Shown one piece after another: positions 22,921-31,634 of a stretch of 35,136 nucleotides of DNA. Every line of letters starts with the position of its first letter. Position 1 is the first letter of the stretch. The translations under genes and the position numbers were made by a program. The notes under the pieces are model-generated. The model made no database searches, was not told the DNA's origin, and worked only from the letters and a program-made list of their open reading frames with translations. The stretch is from Methylomicrobium sp. (GTDB lineage Bacteria > Pseudomonadota > Gammaproteobacteria > Methylococcales > Methylomonadaceae), in the NCBI GenBank assembly GCA_018333785.1, contig JAGXSU010000004.1, forward strand, positions 1-35,136, read 5' to 3'.

Positions 22921-23007
22921 ACAGGACCGTCAAGAATATATCGTAACAAGACAATCTAATCCTACCCAACCTACTCATGAAATATCCGAAAGTCAAATTC
23001 CAACCAC

Positions 23008-23030
23008 TTGATCAAGTTCAATGATCAAGC
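23008..23030 (-). terminator. hairpin after the transfer operon
   Basis: CTTGATCA (23008-23015) and TGATCAAG (23023-23030) form a perfect 8-bp stem with a 7-base loop, about 60 bases beyond the stop of the last transfer gene. On the transcribed strand it is not followed by a clear U-run, so its role as terminator is tentative. Confidence 0.4.
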
Positions 23031-23091
23031 TTGTCGGCCTTCATTCCAACCTCATTTGGCAAATAACCAATTAATTAAAGGGTGACGAGCA

Positions 23092-23706
23092 TTAATAATT
23101 TGGATAATTTGCAATCGCCAAACTGATAAAGACACTGATCAATACTGCAAGCACAGGAACAATCGATAACGGGATCGGAATGGGACAAAGTAGCCACAAT
23201 ACAATCATGCAACTCAGAGCTAAAATCATGTGTGCGGAGGTATTATAAAGGGGCGGCACAGGGGAACTGAAAATTTCCAACTTTAGTCTCCTCTCGAATA
23301 CACCCGCTACAAATCCCATGACAATGGGTAGCCCCAACCAAATCCCGAATTTTGACAAAATAACAAGTCGTAATGCCAGGCTGTAAGCCTGAAGTTTTAC
23401 CGACGCAGCCCAGTCACCCGGAATATCGGCTATGGCTTCGCCAATAGGGTCGCCGCTATTTCTGAACTTTTCAGAATCATCGTGACGATCTCTGAATTCA
23501 TTCGCGAACGCTGCAACAACGGTCAGATTGCTTTTGTAGAGGCTAATCAACTCCTGGTTTAATTTTTCTTTCCCGCCCAGAATAGTGATCGCAGCATTGT
23601 AATCCGACCTGATAAAGGCAGACATCTTGCCCGGGCTCATTAGCAATGGCAATCCGAGTGGCGTAAAAAACAAGATCATGACCCAAACAAGAAAATGTTT
23701 TCCCAT
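23092..23706 (-). CDS. DUF4400-type conjugative transfer membrane protein (TraJ-like of SXT)
   Basis: A 204-aa inner-membrane protein with a hydrophobic N-terminus and three further hydrophobic segments near residues 115-130, 155-172 and 178-198. The central GLPIVMGFVAGVFERRLKLEIFSSP stretch, followed by NTSAHMIL, matches my recollection of DUF4400 proteins found in conjugative elements, where they follow traD. It is the last gene of the transfer operon, 6 bases after the preceding gene. Its function in conjugation is not defined in the family; a link between coupling protein and secretion channel is a guess. Confidence 0.65.
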   Translation of the reverse strand: MGKHFLVWVMILFFTPLGLPLLMSPGKMSAFIRSDYNAAITILGGKEKLNQELISLYKSNLTVVAAFANEFRDRHDDSEKFRNSGDPIGEAIADIPGDWAASVKLQAYSLALRLVILSKFGIWLGLPIVMGFVAGVFERRLKLEIFSSPVPPLYNTSAHMILALSCMIVLWLLCPIPIPLSIVPVLAVLISVFISLAIANYPNY

Positions 23707-23712
23707 TTAGCT

Positions 23713-24282
23713 TCATTCCAACAGGCCAGCTAATTTTAGTTCTGTCATCGTGAACACTCTTGAAGCGCAAAGCAATTTGCTTTGTGCGCTTTTAAATGCT
23801 CCATGAGGTTGTTTGACCCAGGATAATTCTTCGCTCACCGAGGATTTCATTATTTCATCCAAATAGCCGTCAATACTGGGGTCATAAATAGTCCATACAC
23901 CACTTCGCTTGATCATAAGGGTCATTTCCAGGCATTGAACCAATTCAGATGATACTTTCTGGATAAATACCTTCTGTTCTTTCATGTCGTTATTGTCTTT
24001 AACTATCGACCTTTCGGCCTCCGCTAAACCTGCATCAAGACAATTCACCAACAAGCTTTTTCTCTCATTTCTAGGGTCTGGCCAATACAATGTCAACAAT
24101 GAAGTTAAACGTTGAGACGCCTCGCGGAGATTAGGCCATCGCGCGAATAATTCCTGAGAACCAGAATAGCGTTTTGTCGCCCTGCAAGCTTTCTTCATTT
24201 CAACGCAAGCGGAATCAAGCGGTATCGATAAAGGTTTTTTCAATGAAATTATTTCGACTGGGTGATCAAGCATACTATTCAA
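23713..24282 (-). CDS. conjugation-operon protein of unknown function (189 aa)
   Basis: Not recognised. A soluble, largely helical protein without membrane segments. It is placed between traD (2-base gap) and the DUF4400 gene (6-base gap), the same position as the small gene between traD and traJ in SXT-type elements, so a role in transfer is likely by position only. The C-terminus (SRVFTMTELKLAGLLE) is amphipathic. No frameshift or other sign of decay. Confidence 0.65.
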   Translation of the reverse strand: MNSMLDHPVEIISLKKPLSIPLDSACVEMKKACRATKRYSGSQELFARWPNLREASQRLTSLLTLYWPDPRNERKSLLVNCLDAGLAEAERSIVKDNNDMKEQKVFIQKVSSELVQCLEMTLMIKRSGVWTIYDPSIDGYLDEIMKSSVSEELSWVKQPHGAFKSAQSKLLCASRVFTMTELKLAGLLE

Positions 24283-24284
24283 TC

Positions 24285-26111
24285 CTAATGAGTAATGATT
24301 GGCAGCCGTCCCTTGATGACCCTGCCGCCAGCAATTGATGCGATGTAATGGAAATTGGGCAAATGCCCAAGAAGGTGTTGTGGAAATAGATCATGCTCGC
24401 CAAATATCAATGACTGGCCGCTGTTTCCCGAATAATTGATGATGTTTTCGGCCGAGTTGACCGCGGTGGATCTGCTTTGCTGAACCGTTTTGATGTAGGT
24501 CTGCCCGAATGTTTCGGCAACGAATTGTTGTGTATCCCCGTCTTTGATTCTAAGCGTGATCAGGTTATTGCAGTTTCCGAGCACCTGCCTGGCCCTCGCC
24601 TCGTCACCGAGTCTGGCCACAATATCCGACAAGGTTTGCGTGGCCATAACCACTTGGAAGCCAGCCCCGCGTCCTTTATTGAGGATCTGGATAAACGGCA
24701 GATTGACCACTTCATTAGCCTCGTCCACGAACATAGAAATTCGTCCAGGCTTGTTGCCGCTGTTGTAAATCATCCCGGCTACAGACGCGAAGTCGGCCAG
24801 GACGATTGACCCTATTGCCGATGAAACGATCGAATCCGATAATGAATCCAGGCCAACATATAAGACATGTTTGCCAGAAATGATTGTCGATGTATCAAAT
24901 ATTGGTCTTTTGTCCCACGCATCTTCTTCGTTGGGCGATAGAAGCTCGCCTAAATCACCCGAGGTCAGCATGTTCAGAACCGGGATAAGCGATGCGATCA
25001 TTTTCGAAAAGTGCATCCGGTTATGTTCAACCAGCGAGAGCAAACCGTCTATCCCTTCTGATCCTTTGGGTGTGTTGCTCAATTTTGCGCGATACCACTC
25101 GATTGTCGCCAGCCAATCCGAATTGGTAATGGTATCCATTTTTTTTGCCTTGCCCGCTTTAGCTTTGATGAAAAAAGGCTCCGCACTGCCCCCTTCGCTA
25201 TTCCAGCCCGCCTCAACCCGGTTGGCGTGCGCTTCAATCGCGTGGACCAGCAATGCCTCTGCGCCACCCTCGATGTAGTAACGCAATTGCTTGATCGATG
25301 GCCGCTTGCCGGTCTCCACAAGCCCTTGTGCAACCAGGTTTAGCGTCCTGAACGCGAAGGCCGTAAAGGCATCTGATCCGCCAGTTTGAGAAGGAAGTAA
25401 TGCCGCTATCCGCGAAGCAATTTCGGTTGTTCGCGTAAAATTTCGCAGGGTATCAAGGCGGATGGATGACCGTGGAAATGCAGGATGAAATAATAAAAAA
25501 GCATCTTTTCTGCCCGCTCTTACGCATTCAAGCTCCATCCTATCGCGCAATTCTTTATCGCCTTTCGGATCGATCATGATTACCGTATCGCCGCGGTGAA
25601 TCGCTTGAGTCACCATGATTTCGTATGCTCTCGTCTTCCCTGATCCGGTTGTTCCGAACATGATGGTGTGTCCTTCTAGGGATTTCAGAGGAATTAAAAC
25701 CTCTTTTTCTTTACCCAAATTAAGACCATGAATCCAAGGGCTCCCAGGGCTCTCTTGGTTATGATTCATTTTTGCCCCAGACAACATGTAGTCGATCGCT
25801 CGTTGAGTATGGATAGGCATCCAATCGAACCCCCAGCCAAACCACATTCGTTCTGGTTTTAACAATGCCATGAATTGCTCGACACTCAAATACGTCAACA
25901 TTTCACCCAGCTTTCCTCTACCTACCCAATCAAGGCCTTTAATCGCTGATTTCAATGACATATATCCAAAACACATCCACGGAATCATCATCGCATTCCC
26001 GCCTGGCAGCATGATGTAGCCGGCAAAGGTAATAGCAGTAGCCACCAGCCAAGCCGATGCAATATAAAGCTCATAAGGCTTTCTTATGTAGGGGTCATAA
26101 TTACTTGCCAT
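24285..26111 (-). CDS. traD: type IV coupling protein TraD
   Basis: A 608-aa VirD4/TraD ATPase that should carry the relaxase-DNA complex to the secretion channel. Two membrane helices lie at about residues 17-36 and 40-56. Walker A is GTTGSGKT (153-160), and Walker B is the VDEANE segment in RISMFVDEANEV, followed by a KGRGAGFQVVMATQ motif typical of SXT/ICE-type TraD. The VLGNCNNLITLRIKDGDTQQFVAETFG sequence is also family-specific. It overlaps the relaxase gene by 11 bases, so the two are coupled in expression. Full length and without visible damage. Confidence 0.92.
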   Translation of the reverse strand: MASNYDPYIRKPYELYIASAWLVATAITFAGYIMLPGGNAMMIPWMCFGYMSLKSAIKGLDWVGRGKLGEMLTYLSVEQFMALLKPERMWFGWGFDWMPIHTQRAIDYMLSGAKMNHNQESPGSPWIHGLNLGKEKEVLIPLKSLEGHTIMFGTTGSGKTRAYEIMVTQAIHRGDTVIMIDPKGDKELRDRMELECVRAGRKDAFLLFHPAFPRSSIRLDTLRNFTRTTEIASRIAALLPSQTGGSDAFTAFAFRTLNLVAQGLVETGKRPSIKQLRYYIEGGAEALLVHAIEAHANRVEAGWNSEGGSAEPFFIKAKAGKAKKMDTITNSDWLATIEWYRAKLSNTPKGSEGIDGLLSLVEHNRMHFSKMIASLIPVLNMLTSGDLGELLSPNEEDAWDKRPIFDTSTIISGKHVLYVGLDSLSDSIVSSAIGSIVLADFASVAGMIYNSGNKPGRISMFVDEANEVVNLPFIQILNKGRGAGFQVVMATQTLSDIVARLGDEARARQVLGNCNNLITLRIKDGDTQQFVAETFGQTYIKTVQQSRSTAVNSAENIINYSGNSGQSLIFGEHDLFPQHLLGHLPNFHYIASIAGGRVIKGRLPIITH

Positions 26112-28323
26112 CGAACAAATTCGCCTTTATCAAAAAGTAGCGTGAAGTCCCTTTTCCTGTCTTGGTTAGGCCAGTTATATTCCCGTCTATTAATTTAATT
26201 AACCCCGCCGATTTCAATACTGAAATACAGTCATTCAATTCGAGACCGGTTTCTTTCAACCCCTTTGCCATCACTTTCGTAATGCCGCCCGGCAATACTG
26301 ATAGGTGTTCTTCAGGCAAGCTCTTCAATTTTTTTAGTACCAAGTCGACACGGCCTGTTTTTTTGGTTTTTGATTGCGGATCATTTCCAGTCAAATGACT
26401 GATTTCAGATGGCGAGTTTTGCAGTGAATGCGATTGTTTTTTCTTTTTGGTGTTCGTGTTTTCTTCAGGTTCGTTTTTTGATTGCGCTATCAAAAGATCA
26501 ATTAAAGATTCAACACCTTTATCGCTTGTTATTTCCCCACAGTCCTCATTAAGAAATGGCTTGTTGGCCTGTGCCCAATCTGCTTTTCCGGCCTGTTTCT
26601 GGTTGCCTTTTTTATGATGGTTATCGGGTTGCGTGACAGTCACTGCATTATTTTTAATGCTCACTTTGTCCTCATCGACCAGAATTTCATCACCCGCAAC
26701 GTTATAATCCCTCCCCTCCGGAGACTCGTAGTCTGCGGCATAATCATCATCGTAGTTATTAGCGATCAATTCTTCTGATGATGCCTCAGCTGTTGCGTTT
26801 GAACCCAGTTCATCTTTTTTTTTGCCTTGTGATAAGGCTTGGCTTTGTTTTTTTAATTGATTGTCTTGTTCAACAAGAGGGTGCTTGCCGCTTTCCTCTC
26901 CATTTGATTCAGTCGATGCATTACGTTCATTGTCTTTACGAGCTATCCGCGATTCACGATTTCCTGTTCCTTTTTGATTATGTTTTTTTAAATCTTCCAA
27001 CTCATTTTTAACTTCTTGCCACTCTAATTCCTCTTTTATCTCCTTTTCGTTCTTATCCTCATCGAGTTCATTCTCTTGATGCGCATCTGTGCATAATTCT
27101 TCGTTAATCGGCTGATGGTGTGTCTTTACAAACAAAATCTCAGGCCTTGCTATCTTTAGACTATCCAGACACTTCCTGTCTTTGCTGTCGATCACGGGTA
27201 CCGAAATTTCGTACACATATCCTCCCAAATGATTTCTGCTCACAATTCCAGCTTCCAGCAGGATATCCGCTAGGACTTCGTTTGTATTCGGAATAAAAGG
27301 GCATTCGTTTGCTCTCAGTTCATGTTGCATATCCGTCGCTGCCAAAGGCCATACTAAAAAAACACCATCCTTTCCATGCCAAACTCGGCCATTTTCATCG
27401 TTAGGCGTCCACCGTTTTTTCTGCACCAGATGTCTCATGGCATCAATTAACCAGGGCTCCAAATGCATCCCAGGCAATGGTTTACCATAGCGATCCGCGT
27501 GACTCCATTCATCACGTTCCATGATTTTGTAGGTCACCGCGGCGAAAATACGTGCCAAGGGATTGCTTTTGTCTTTTTTGTCCTGAAGTGCCGAATAGAG
27601 TGTTTTGTAAATCGCCTTTTCGCCGGCAGCCAAAATATCCGCCTGCTCTTTTTGAATTGCTTTGCCCATCATGATGTAGATCGTCGATCGATCTTCGGTT
27701 TCGTTCCAGCGGATGTGATAACGCGCCAATTCATTGTTTATCAGCCACTCGTACAATAACTCTCCACCCGGGCGCCACTCGATCCCAAGACCCTCGGCAT
27801 ACACTGAAATTTTCGACAGTGCGGTGATCGCTTCGCAAAACAATCCATTTAAAAATGCGGCATGCGCCCAAAGCGATTCTTCTTCCTTTCTGATTTCAGG
27901 TGTTGACCTCGTCAATATCCGTCTCTCGGCATACCTGATTGAAAACAGGGATACTTCTAAGCAAAAAGCAAATAGCCCACCGATTAATTTGAAGTGGTTT
28001 TTTTCCGATGCCGGCAGAAGGTGTGTCATCTCGGCGAGATGTCTGATCGGAGACATCACTTTTTTTTCTACCTCATCTTTGTTATGTTCCCCTGCCAAGC
28101 CTCTCGCCAGGATGATCTGCTTGATCATGTCCCTGTTTTTTTCGATCAAATGCTCTACGGGAATCACTGGAATTCCTAAAGGAAATCCAGGCAGTCTTTG
28201 GGCATATTCATCGAAAACATCCCATTTTGTTTCTCTGTGCTTTTCAATGGGCTTCTTGTCAAGATTCAACTTACTCTTTTGCGCATTGGTTGTTTTAAAA
28301 AGCGCTGCAATTTTTTTGATCAT
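26101..28323 (-). CDS. traI: MobH/TraI-type relaxase with degenerate HD motif
   Basis: A 740-aa protein matching the TraI_2 relaxase family of SXT/ICE-type elements: N-terminal YAQRLPGFPLGIPV, the LPASE segment at 103-107, GGLF at 115-118, LEV at 122-124, AAFLNGLF at 155-162 and a later IEWRPGGELLYEWL. A long, very hydrophilic, Lys/Glu/Asn-rich linker (about 410-620) leads to a C-terminal domain (KKLKSLPEEHL to KGTSRYFLI) like the TraI_2 C-terminal module. The family normally has His residues in SExHHH and GGLxRHxLEVA and an HD pair in AGLxHDIGK. Here these read SEKNHF, GGLFAFCLEV and NGLFCEA, so nearly all expected metal ligands are gone. The gene otherwise looks intact and is coupled to traD. 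It may be an alternative relaxase type or an accessory protein. Confidence 0.82.
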   Translation of the reverse strand: MIKKIAALFKTTNAQKSKLNLDKKPIEKHRETKWDVFDEYAQRLPGFPLGIPVIPVEHLIEKNRDMIKQIILARGLAGEHNKDEVEKKVMSPIRHLAEMTHLLPASEKNHFKLIGGLFAFCLEVSLFSIRYAERRILTRSTPEIRKEEESLWAHAAFLNGLFCEAITALSKISVYAEGLGIEWRPGGELLYEWLINNELARYHIRWNETEDRSTIYIMMGKAIQKEQADILAAGEKAIYKTLYSALQDKKDKSNPLARIFAAVTYKIMERDEWSHADRYGKPLPGMHLEPWLIDAMRHLVQKKRWTPNDENGRVWHGKDGVFLVWPLAATDMQHELRANECPFIPNTNEVLADILLEAGIVSRNHLGGYVYEISVPVIDSKDRKCLDSLKIARPEILFVKTHHQPINEELCTDAHQENELDEDKNEKEIKEELEWQEVKNELEDLKKHNQKGTGNRESRIARKDNERNASTESNGEESGKHPLVEQDNQLKKQSQALSQGKKKDELGSNATAEASSEELIANNYDDDYAADYESPEGRDYNVAGDEILVDEDKVSIKNNAVTVTQPDNHHKKGNQKQAGKADWAQANKPFLNEDCGEITSDKGVESLIDLLIAQSKNEPEENTNTKKKKQSHSLQNSPSEISHLTGNDPQSKTKKTGRVDLVLKKLKSLPEEHLSVLPGGITKVMAKGLKETGLELNDCISVLKSAGLIKLIDGNITGLTKTGKGTSRYFLIKANLFDGK

Positions 28324-28328
28324 CGCAA

Positions 28329-29045
28329 TTAACCGTGATCTCTGATGTAATCGTCGATCATGCGCTGAATACTTCGCCTTATCGATACCGGGTCAATCAT
28401 GTTTTTAAATTCAATATCTACAGTTCCATACTTGCCGCTCTTGCCGGTCGTGCCGGCTGAATCCAAACGTAGGGTACCGATTCCTAATAATCTATCTAAA
28501 ATCCCCTGATGAACCCCAATGGTCTTGATGTCACTAAACCGAATTTGGACCTGGGTTTGAGCAATAATTCCTTTTTTTAGAATTAATCCGTCGTCGTCGA
28601 TATAGAGTTTTGCGGCAAAATAGCTGTATACAAATCTCAATCCGTAAAGAATTAACAAGATTCCGCTGATTCCTATGACCTCCCCAAAACTCTTCAAGTC
28701 AAACCCTGTCGGAATGTTTTCTATTTCTAATAAAGCAACCACTAAACTAACAACCTTGTAGGGCCTTAAAAATATCAGGATTCCTATCAGGATTTGGAAA
28801 TAATTGGGAATGAATCCTCGCCACGCTTGACGAAAATCATTATTTTTTAAACGGGCATCTTTATTTTCAATTTTCGAAGTATCTTGATTGGATCCAACTT
28901 TTTTAGCTGTGAAACCAAGCTGGTTATCAGCCATGACCGAGTATTTTTTCCCTGTCTCTCGTGCGAGCAGTTCACACATATCCAGTGCGTCATCAAAACT
29001 CGCAAAGGAATTCATTCTCAAATTGATAGCGTTATTTCTGGCCAT
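28329..29045 (-). CDS. bacterial PH-domain (YdbS/bPH2-like) membrane protein
   Basis: A 238-aa protein with a short N-terminal domain (DALDMCELLARETGKKYSVM...), a basic linker, two membrane helices (about residues 98-120 and 128-150), and a C-terminal bacterial PH domain: LYIDDDGLILKKGIIAQTQVQIRFSDIKTIGVHQGILDRLLGIGTLRL is a textbook bPH2 pattern (DDGLxxxxG...I.....IQ.V...Q....R..G.G.L). The domain should face the cytoplasm. Its start overlaps the HerA-like gene's stop (TAATG), and the relaxase gene starts 5 bases after its own stop, so it is embedded in the transfer operon. PH proteins are not standard conjugation components; its job here is unknown. Confidence 0.78.
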   Translation of the reverse strand: MARNNAINLRMNSFASFDDALDMCELLARETGKKYSVMADNQLGFTAKKVGSNQDTSKIENKDARLKNNDFRQAWRGFIPNYFQILIGILIFLRPYKVVSLVVALLEIENIPTGFDLKSFGEVIGISGILLILYGLRFVYSYFAAKLYIDDDGLILKKGIIAQTQVQIRFSDIKTIGVHQGILDRLLGIGTLRLDSAGTTGKSGKYGTVDIEFKNMIDPVSIRRSIQRMIDDYIRDHG

Positions 29046-30439
29046 TATTGTTTTCCTGCTTGAGATTTTGATGTTGGCAGTCGAACCATCGTGAATCTTG
29101 ATTTCGTCTCGCCTTTGTTACTCATTTGTACGCCAATGACGTAAAACGGTTTGATGTACTGCATCAGCTTCGATTCGATTTTCAGCTTCCGTATCAAGTT
29201 GTCCCAATACATTTGGTCAACGCCAAGCACCACCTTGGTCGCAACATTGGAAAAAAAGTCTTCGGAAAAATGCGTCGGCGATTGACTTGCGCAGACCAAA
29301 CCAAGCCCAAATTTGCGGCCTTCTTTTGCAATGGTGTTCAGAATGTTGTTCTCATCGTCTCTAAAGAACAAGTGTGCCTCATCGATGATCATGACATCCC
29401 TAAGCAATCCCTCTTCTTCTCTTCGAACAGGGCCTCTTTCGAGTGACGATGAAAAGATTTCTTGAAGCCTAAATTCGACAAACATTCGTTTTTCATCTTC
29501 ACGCAGTGCTGTGATGTCGTAGTGCCAGACCGGATTGGATCGGTCAAATGGAGGGCTTTGGTTCTTGAAAATCCCACTGGCTTTGAGATTGTCGAAACGC
29601 TCTACCACGGACTTTAGAACTTCCTTGGATTCATATTTAATGAAGTCCTCCAGTTCCTTGCCGGTTTCAAGGTTTTGGATGTAATCCTTATAGGCTTTGC
29701 TTGCCTTTTGACGCAGATCCATCGCTTTCTCGAGCAGTTCTTCATCCGGTTTTGCACCCGGCGCTGAAACCTGTTTCGATATTTTGTAAAGCTTACTGGT
29801 GATCTTGTTGAGTTCCTCCAAGGCTCTCCCTGCCTTGGTGTCACTGCCAATGATAAGTTGTTTGAGTTTGATAAAAGCATACCGGCAGGCGTCATCCATG
29901 GTTGGGTAGCGCTTTGGATACTTACGATCAAAGCCGTCGTTCAGCACCCATGACTTGTAGTTGTCAGCAAAAAACCCATTAGCGGCATACAGGTCTGTGA
30001 TCAAATGCCGCATGACCGCTTCTTGTCTTGAGCCGATTGGACGGCATCCGTTAATCGTCGCAATGAAATCCTGCGTGCGTTTCCTAACACCGCCGAAATG
30101 CCGGTCAGAACTGACTGCGAATGGATTTAAACCGTATTCAGTGGATTCTGAGAATCTGACTGAAGAAGCGCCTGGTAAGTCGATATCGCCATGCACGTCC
30201 ATAATATGAATTCTGGGCGCCGGTGAGAAACGACGAGCTTGCTGTATAAAGCGTCTTAAAAACGTGGTTTTGCCCATGCCGGTTTTACCCATGACCAACA
30301 TATGGGCGTTGACCAGGCAATCAAAATCGCAAAATACCGGTGTTGTTTGATTTTTTGACAAGAGGTAATCATCTTGTCCCAGCTCGATTTTCATAGAAGC
30401 ACCATGAACCATGCCGGATTGCAACTCTTTGTGGCCCAC
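29045..30439 (-). CDS. HerA/VirB4-like ATPase heading the transfer operon
   Basis: A 464-aa P-loop ATPase. Walker A is GKTGMGKTT (51-59), preceded by the NAHMLVMGKTGMGKTT context typical of HerA/FtsK/VirB4-like motors, and Walker B is VMIIDEAHLFF, followed by ILNTIAKEGRKFGLGLVCASQSP, a sensor segment of DUF87/HerA proteins. A coiled-coil-like helical insertion lies between (about 185-265). There is no membrane segment, so it should be a soluble hexameric motor. It starts at a GTG at 30439 with AGGA 6 bases upstream; ATG codons at 30412 and 30394 are alternatives. It is the first gene of the operon leading to the PH protein, relaxase and TraD. A second motor beside TraD is unusual; it may act in DNA processing or defence. 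Confidence 0.82.
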   Translation of the reverse strand: MGHKELQSGMVHGASMKIELGQDDYLLSKNQTTPVFCDFDCLVNAHMLVMGKTGMGKTTFLRRFIQQARRFSPAPRIHIMDVHGDIDLPGASSVRFSESTEYGLNPFAVSSDRHFGGVRKRTQDFIATINGCRPIGSRQEAVMRHLITDLYAANGFFADNYKSWVLNDGFDRKYPKRYPTMDDACRYAFIKLKQLIIGSDTKAGRALEELNKITSKLYKISKQVSAPGAKPDEELLEKAMDLRQKASKAYKDYIQNLETGKELEDFIKYESKEVLKSVVERFDNLKASGIFKNQSPPFDRSNPVWHYDITALREDEKRMFVEFRLQEIFSSSLERGPVRREEEGLLRDVMIIDEAHLFFRDDENNILNTIAKEGRKFGLGLVCASQSPTHFSEDFFSNVATKVVLGVDQMYWDNLIRKLKIESKLMQYIKPFYVIGVQMSNKGETKSRFTMVRLPTSKSQAGKQ

Positions 30440-30497
30440 TGCTCATCCTGATGCCATCCGGATTTTGGTTTTAAAAGTTAAGATTAATAGAATCTTA

Positions 30498-30542
30498 CGA
30501 AAAACCTTTTCTCTTCATCGCGGTGAAAGACGCGGTTTTTCG
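30498..30542 (-). terminator. probable terminator hairpin of the MBOAT operon
   Basis: CGAAAAACC (30498-30506) and GGTTTTTCG (30534-30542) form a perfect 9-bp stem with a long loop, in the gap between the SGNH-like gene and the HerA-like gene, both on the minus strand. A further pairing in the loop is possible. The stem itself is AT-rich and the downstream U-run is short, so the terminator call is tentative. Confidence 0.45.
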
Positions 30543-30566
30543 GCCTCTTTAGATGAAATCGTTCGT

Positions 30567-31634
30567 CTATCTCAATGCGCAATTAATCACCGTCTCAGAC
30601 TCGACATCCCTAAAGTGCTTGTAGTCATAAAAGCGCTGATTCGGGTTTTGATCAGTTGCTAACAAATGCGTGCAATCGCTTATGTTCTTTTGTCTTGTCA
30701 GTTCGGCAATTTTTGTCCGGAACGCCTCGAGGCGATCCTCACCGTATGCTTTCATGACATGAGGATGTAACGGATTCAGGTAAAATCTGGCATCCACCTT
30801 TTCATCGTCAAGCCACTTGACCAATGCTTCAAAATCATCAAATCGTGACTTGATCCATGGCGGAGCATTAGCGGGTTTGGCGTTTACTGGAAATTGCTTG
30901 TTAATGAAGGCGGCTTGATCCCGCGCTATTTCTTGGTCGTAGCGATCTAAAAAGTAACGTCCATTACCGTCAATAGCGTATCTCACCGAATGCATTCCTT
31001 TCGCTTCATTAAGCAGTCTGCCCAATCCTTCCGATAAGCTCGATGCGAACAAGTAATCAAAAATGACACACTGTTTCGTTTCGCCACCGGCTTCTGGATG
31101 AAGTCTGTAGGCGGGCCCATACGACTTGATATCGGTAAATGCGATAGGCTCCAAACCATAGACCACTGTTTTGATCGGCACGCCTTTGCGCTTCAATGCT
31201 TTTAATGTGGCCAAGATTTCTTCAGGCTTCGCCGCCAGAAAAGCAAGATTGTAGAAAGTCCTCCCCGGAAAACGCTTGTTCAGCAGTTCAGGATCGACTA
31301 AACCCATAATGGATGATCCAACAATAAACGCGTCACGTTGTGGCGACTTTTTCATAGTTCGTTCGACTGATTGCTCTCTGTTAATGGTTGAAACAATCGC
31401 TTCTGCAGAATCTGGAGATCTTTCTTTCGCGTCACTTAATAGATATTCAACCTTCAGGTAACGCTCGTTGGTGGTTGATGAGGTGTATCGACGCCCCATT
31501 GAATATTCCGTCTTGAAAATCTGATACGGATTGACGATCACGTTCCAGACAGGCAAACACCAAGCCGCAACACCGCCTGTTAATAGCGCGGCTTTCCAGA
31601 ACGAATCAAAACTGCCAATAGATAAAGCTTTCAT
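30567..31634 (-). CDS. SGNH/AlgJ-DltD-like partner of an MBOAT acyltransferase
   Basis: A 355-aa protein with one N-terminal membrane helix (about residues 13-33) and a periplasmic SGNH-type domain. The nucleophile motif is GSS (106-108 in AFIVGSSIMGL), and the catalytic Asp-His pair is likely DYKH near residue 337 in FYDYKHFRD; a YLNPLHPHV segment resembles DltD/AlgJ-type proteins. It should take an acyl group delivered through the membrane by the adjacent MBOAT protein and put it on an extracellular polymer. The start codon overlaps the end of the MBOAT gene by 29 bases, which fits a two-protein system. The acceptor (capsule, exopolysaccharide or surface protein) is unknown. Confidence 0.72.
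   Translation of the reverse strand: MKALSIGSFDSFWKAALLTGGVAAWCLPVWNVIVNPYQIFKTEYSMGRRYTSSTTNERYLKVEYLLSDAKERSPDSAEAIVSTINREQSVERTMKKSPQRDAFIVGSSIMGLVDPELLNKRFPGRTFYNLAFLAAKPEEILATLKALKRKGVPIKTVVYGLEPIAFTDIKSYGPAYRLHPEAGGETKQCVIFDYLFASSLSEGLGRLLNEAKGMHSVRYAIDGNGRYFLDRYDQEIARDQAAFINKQFPVNAKPANAPPWIKSRFDDFEALVKWLDDEKVDARFYLNPLHPHVMKAYGEDRLEAFRTKIAELTRQKNISDCTHLLATDQNPNQRFYDYKHFRDVESETVINCALR

Noticed and set aside
22781-22996. 71-codon minus-strand frame
   Set aside because: Most of it is translated dispersed repeat, as shown by the matching peptide at 4569-4675.
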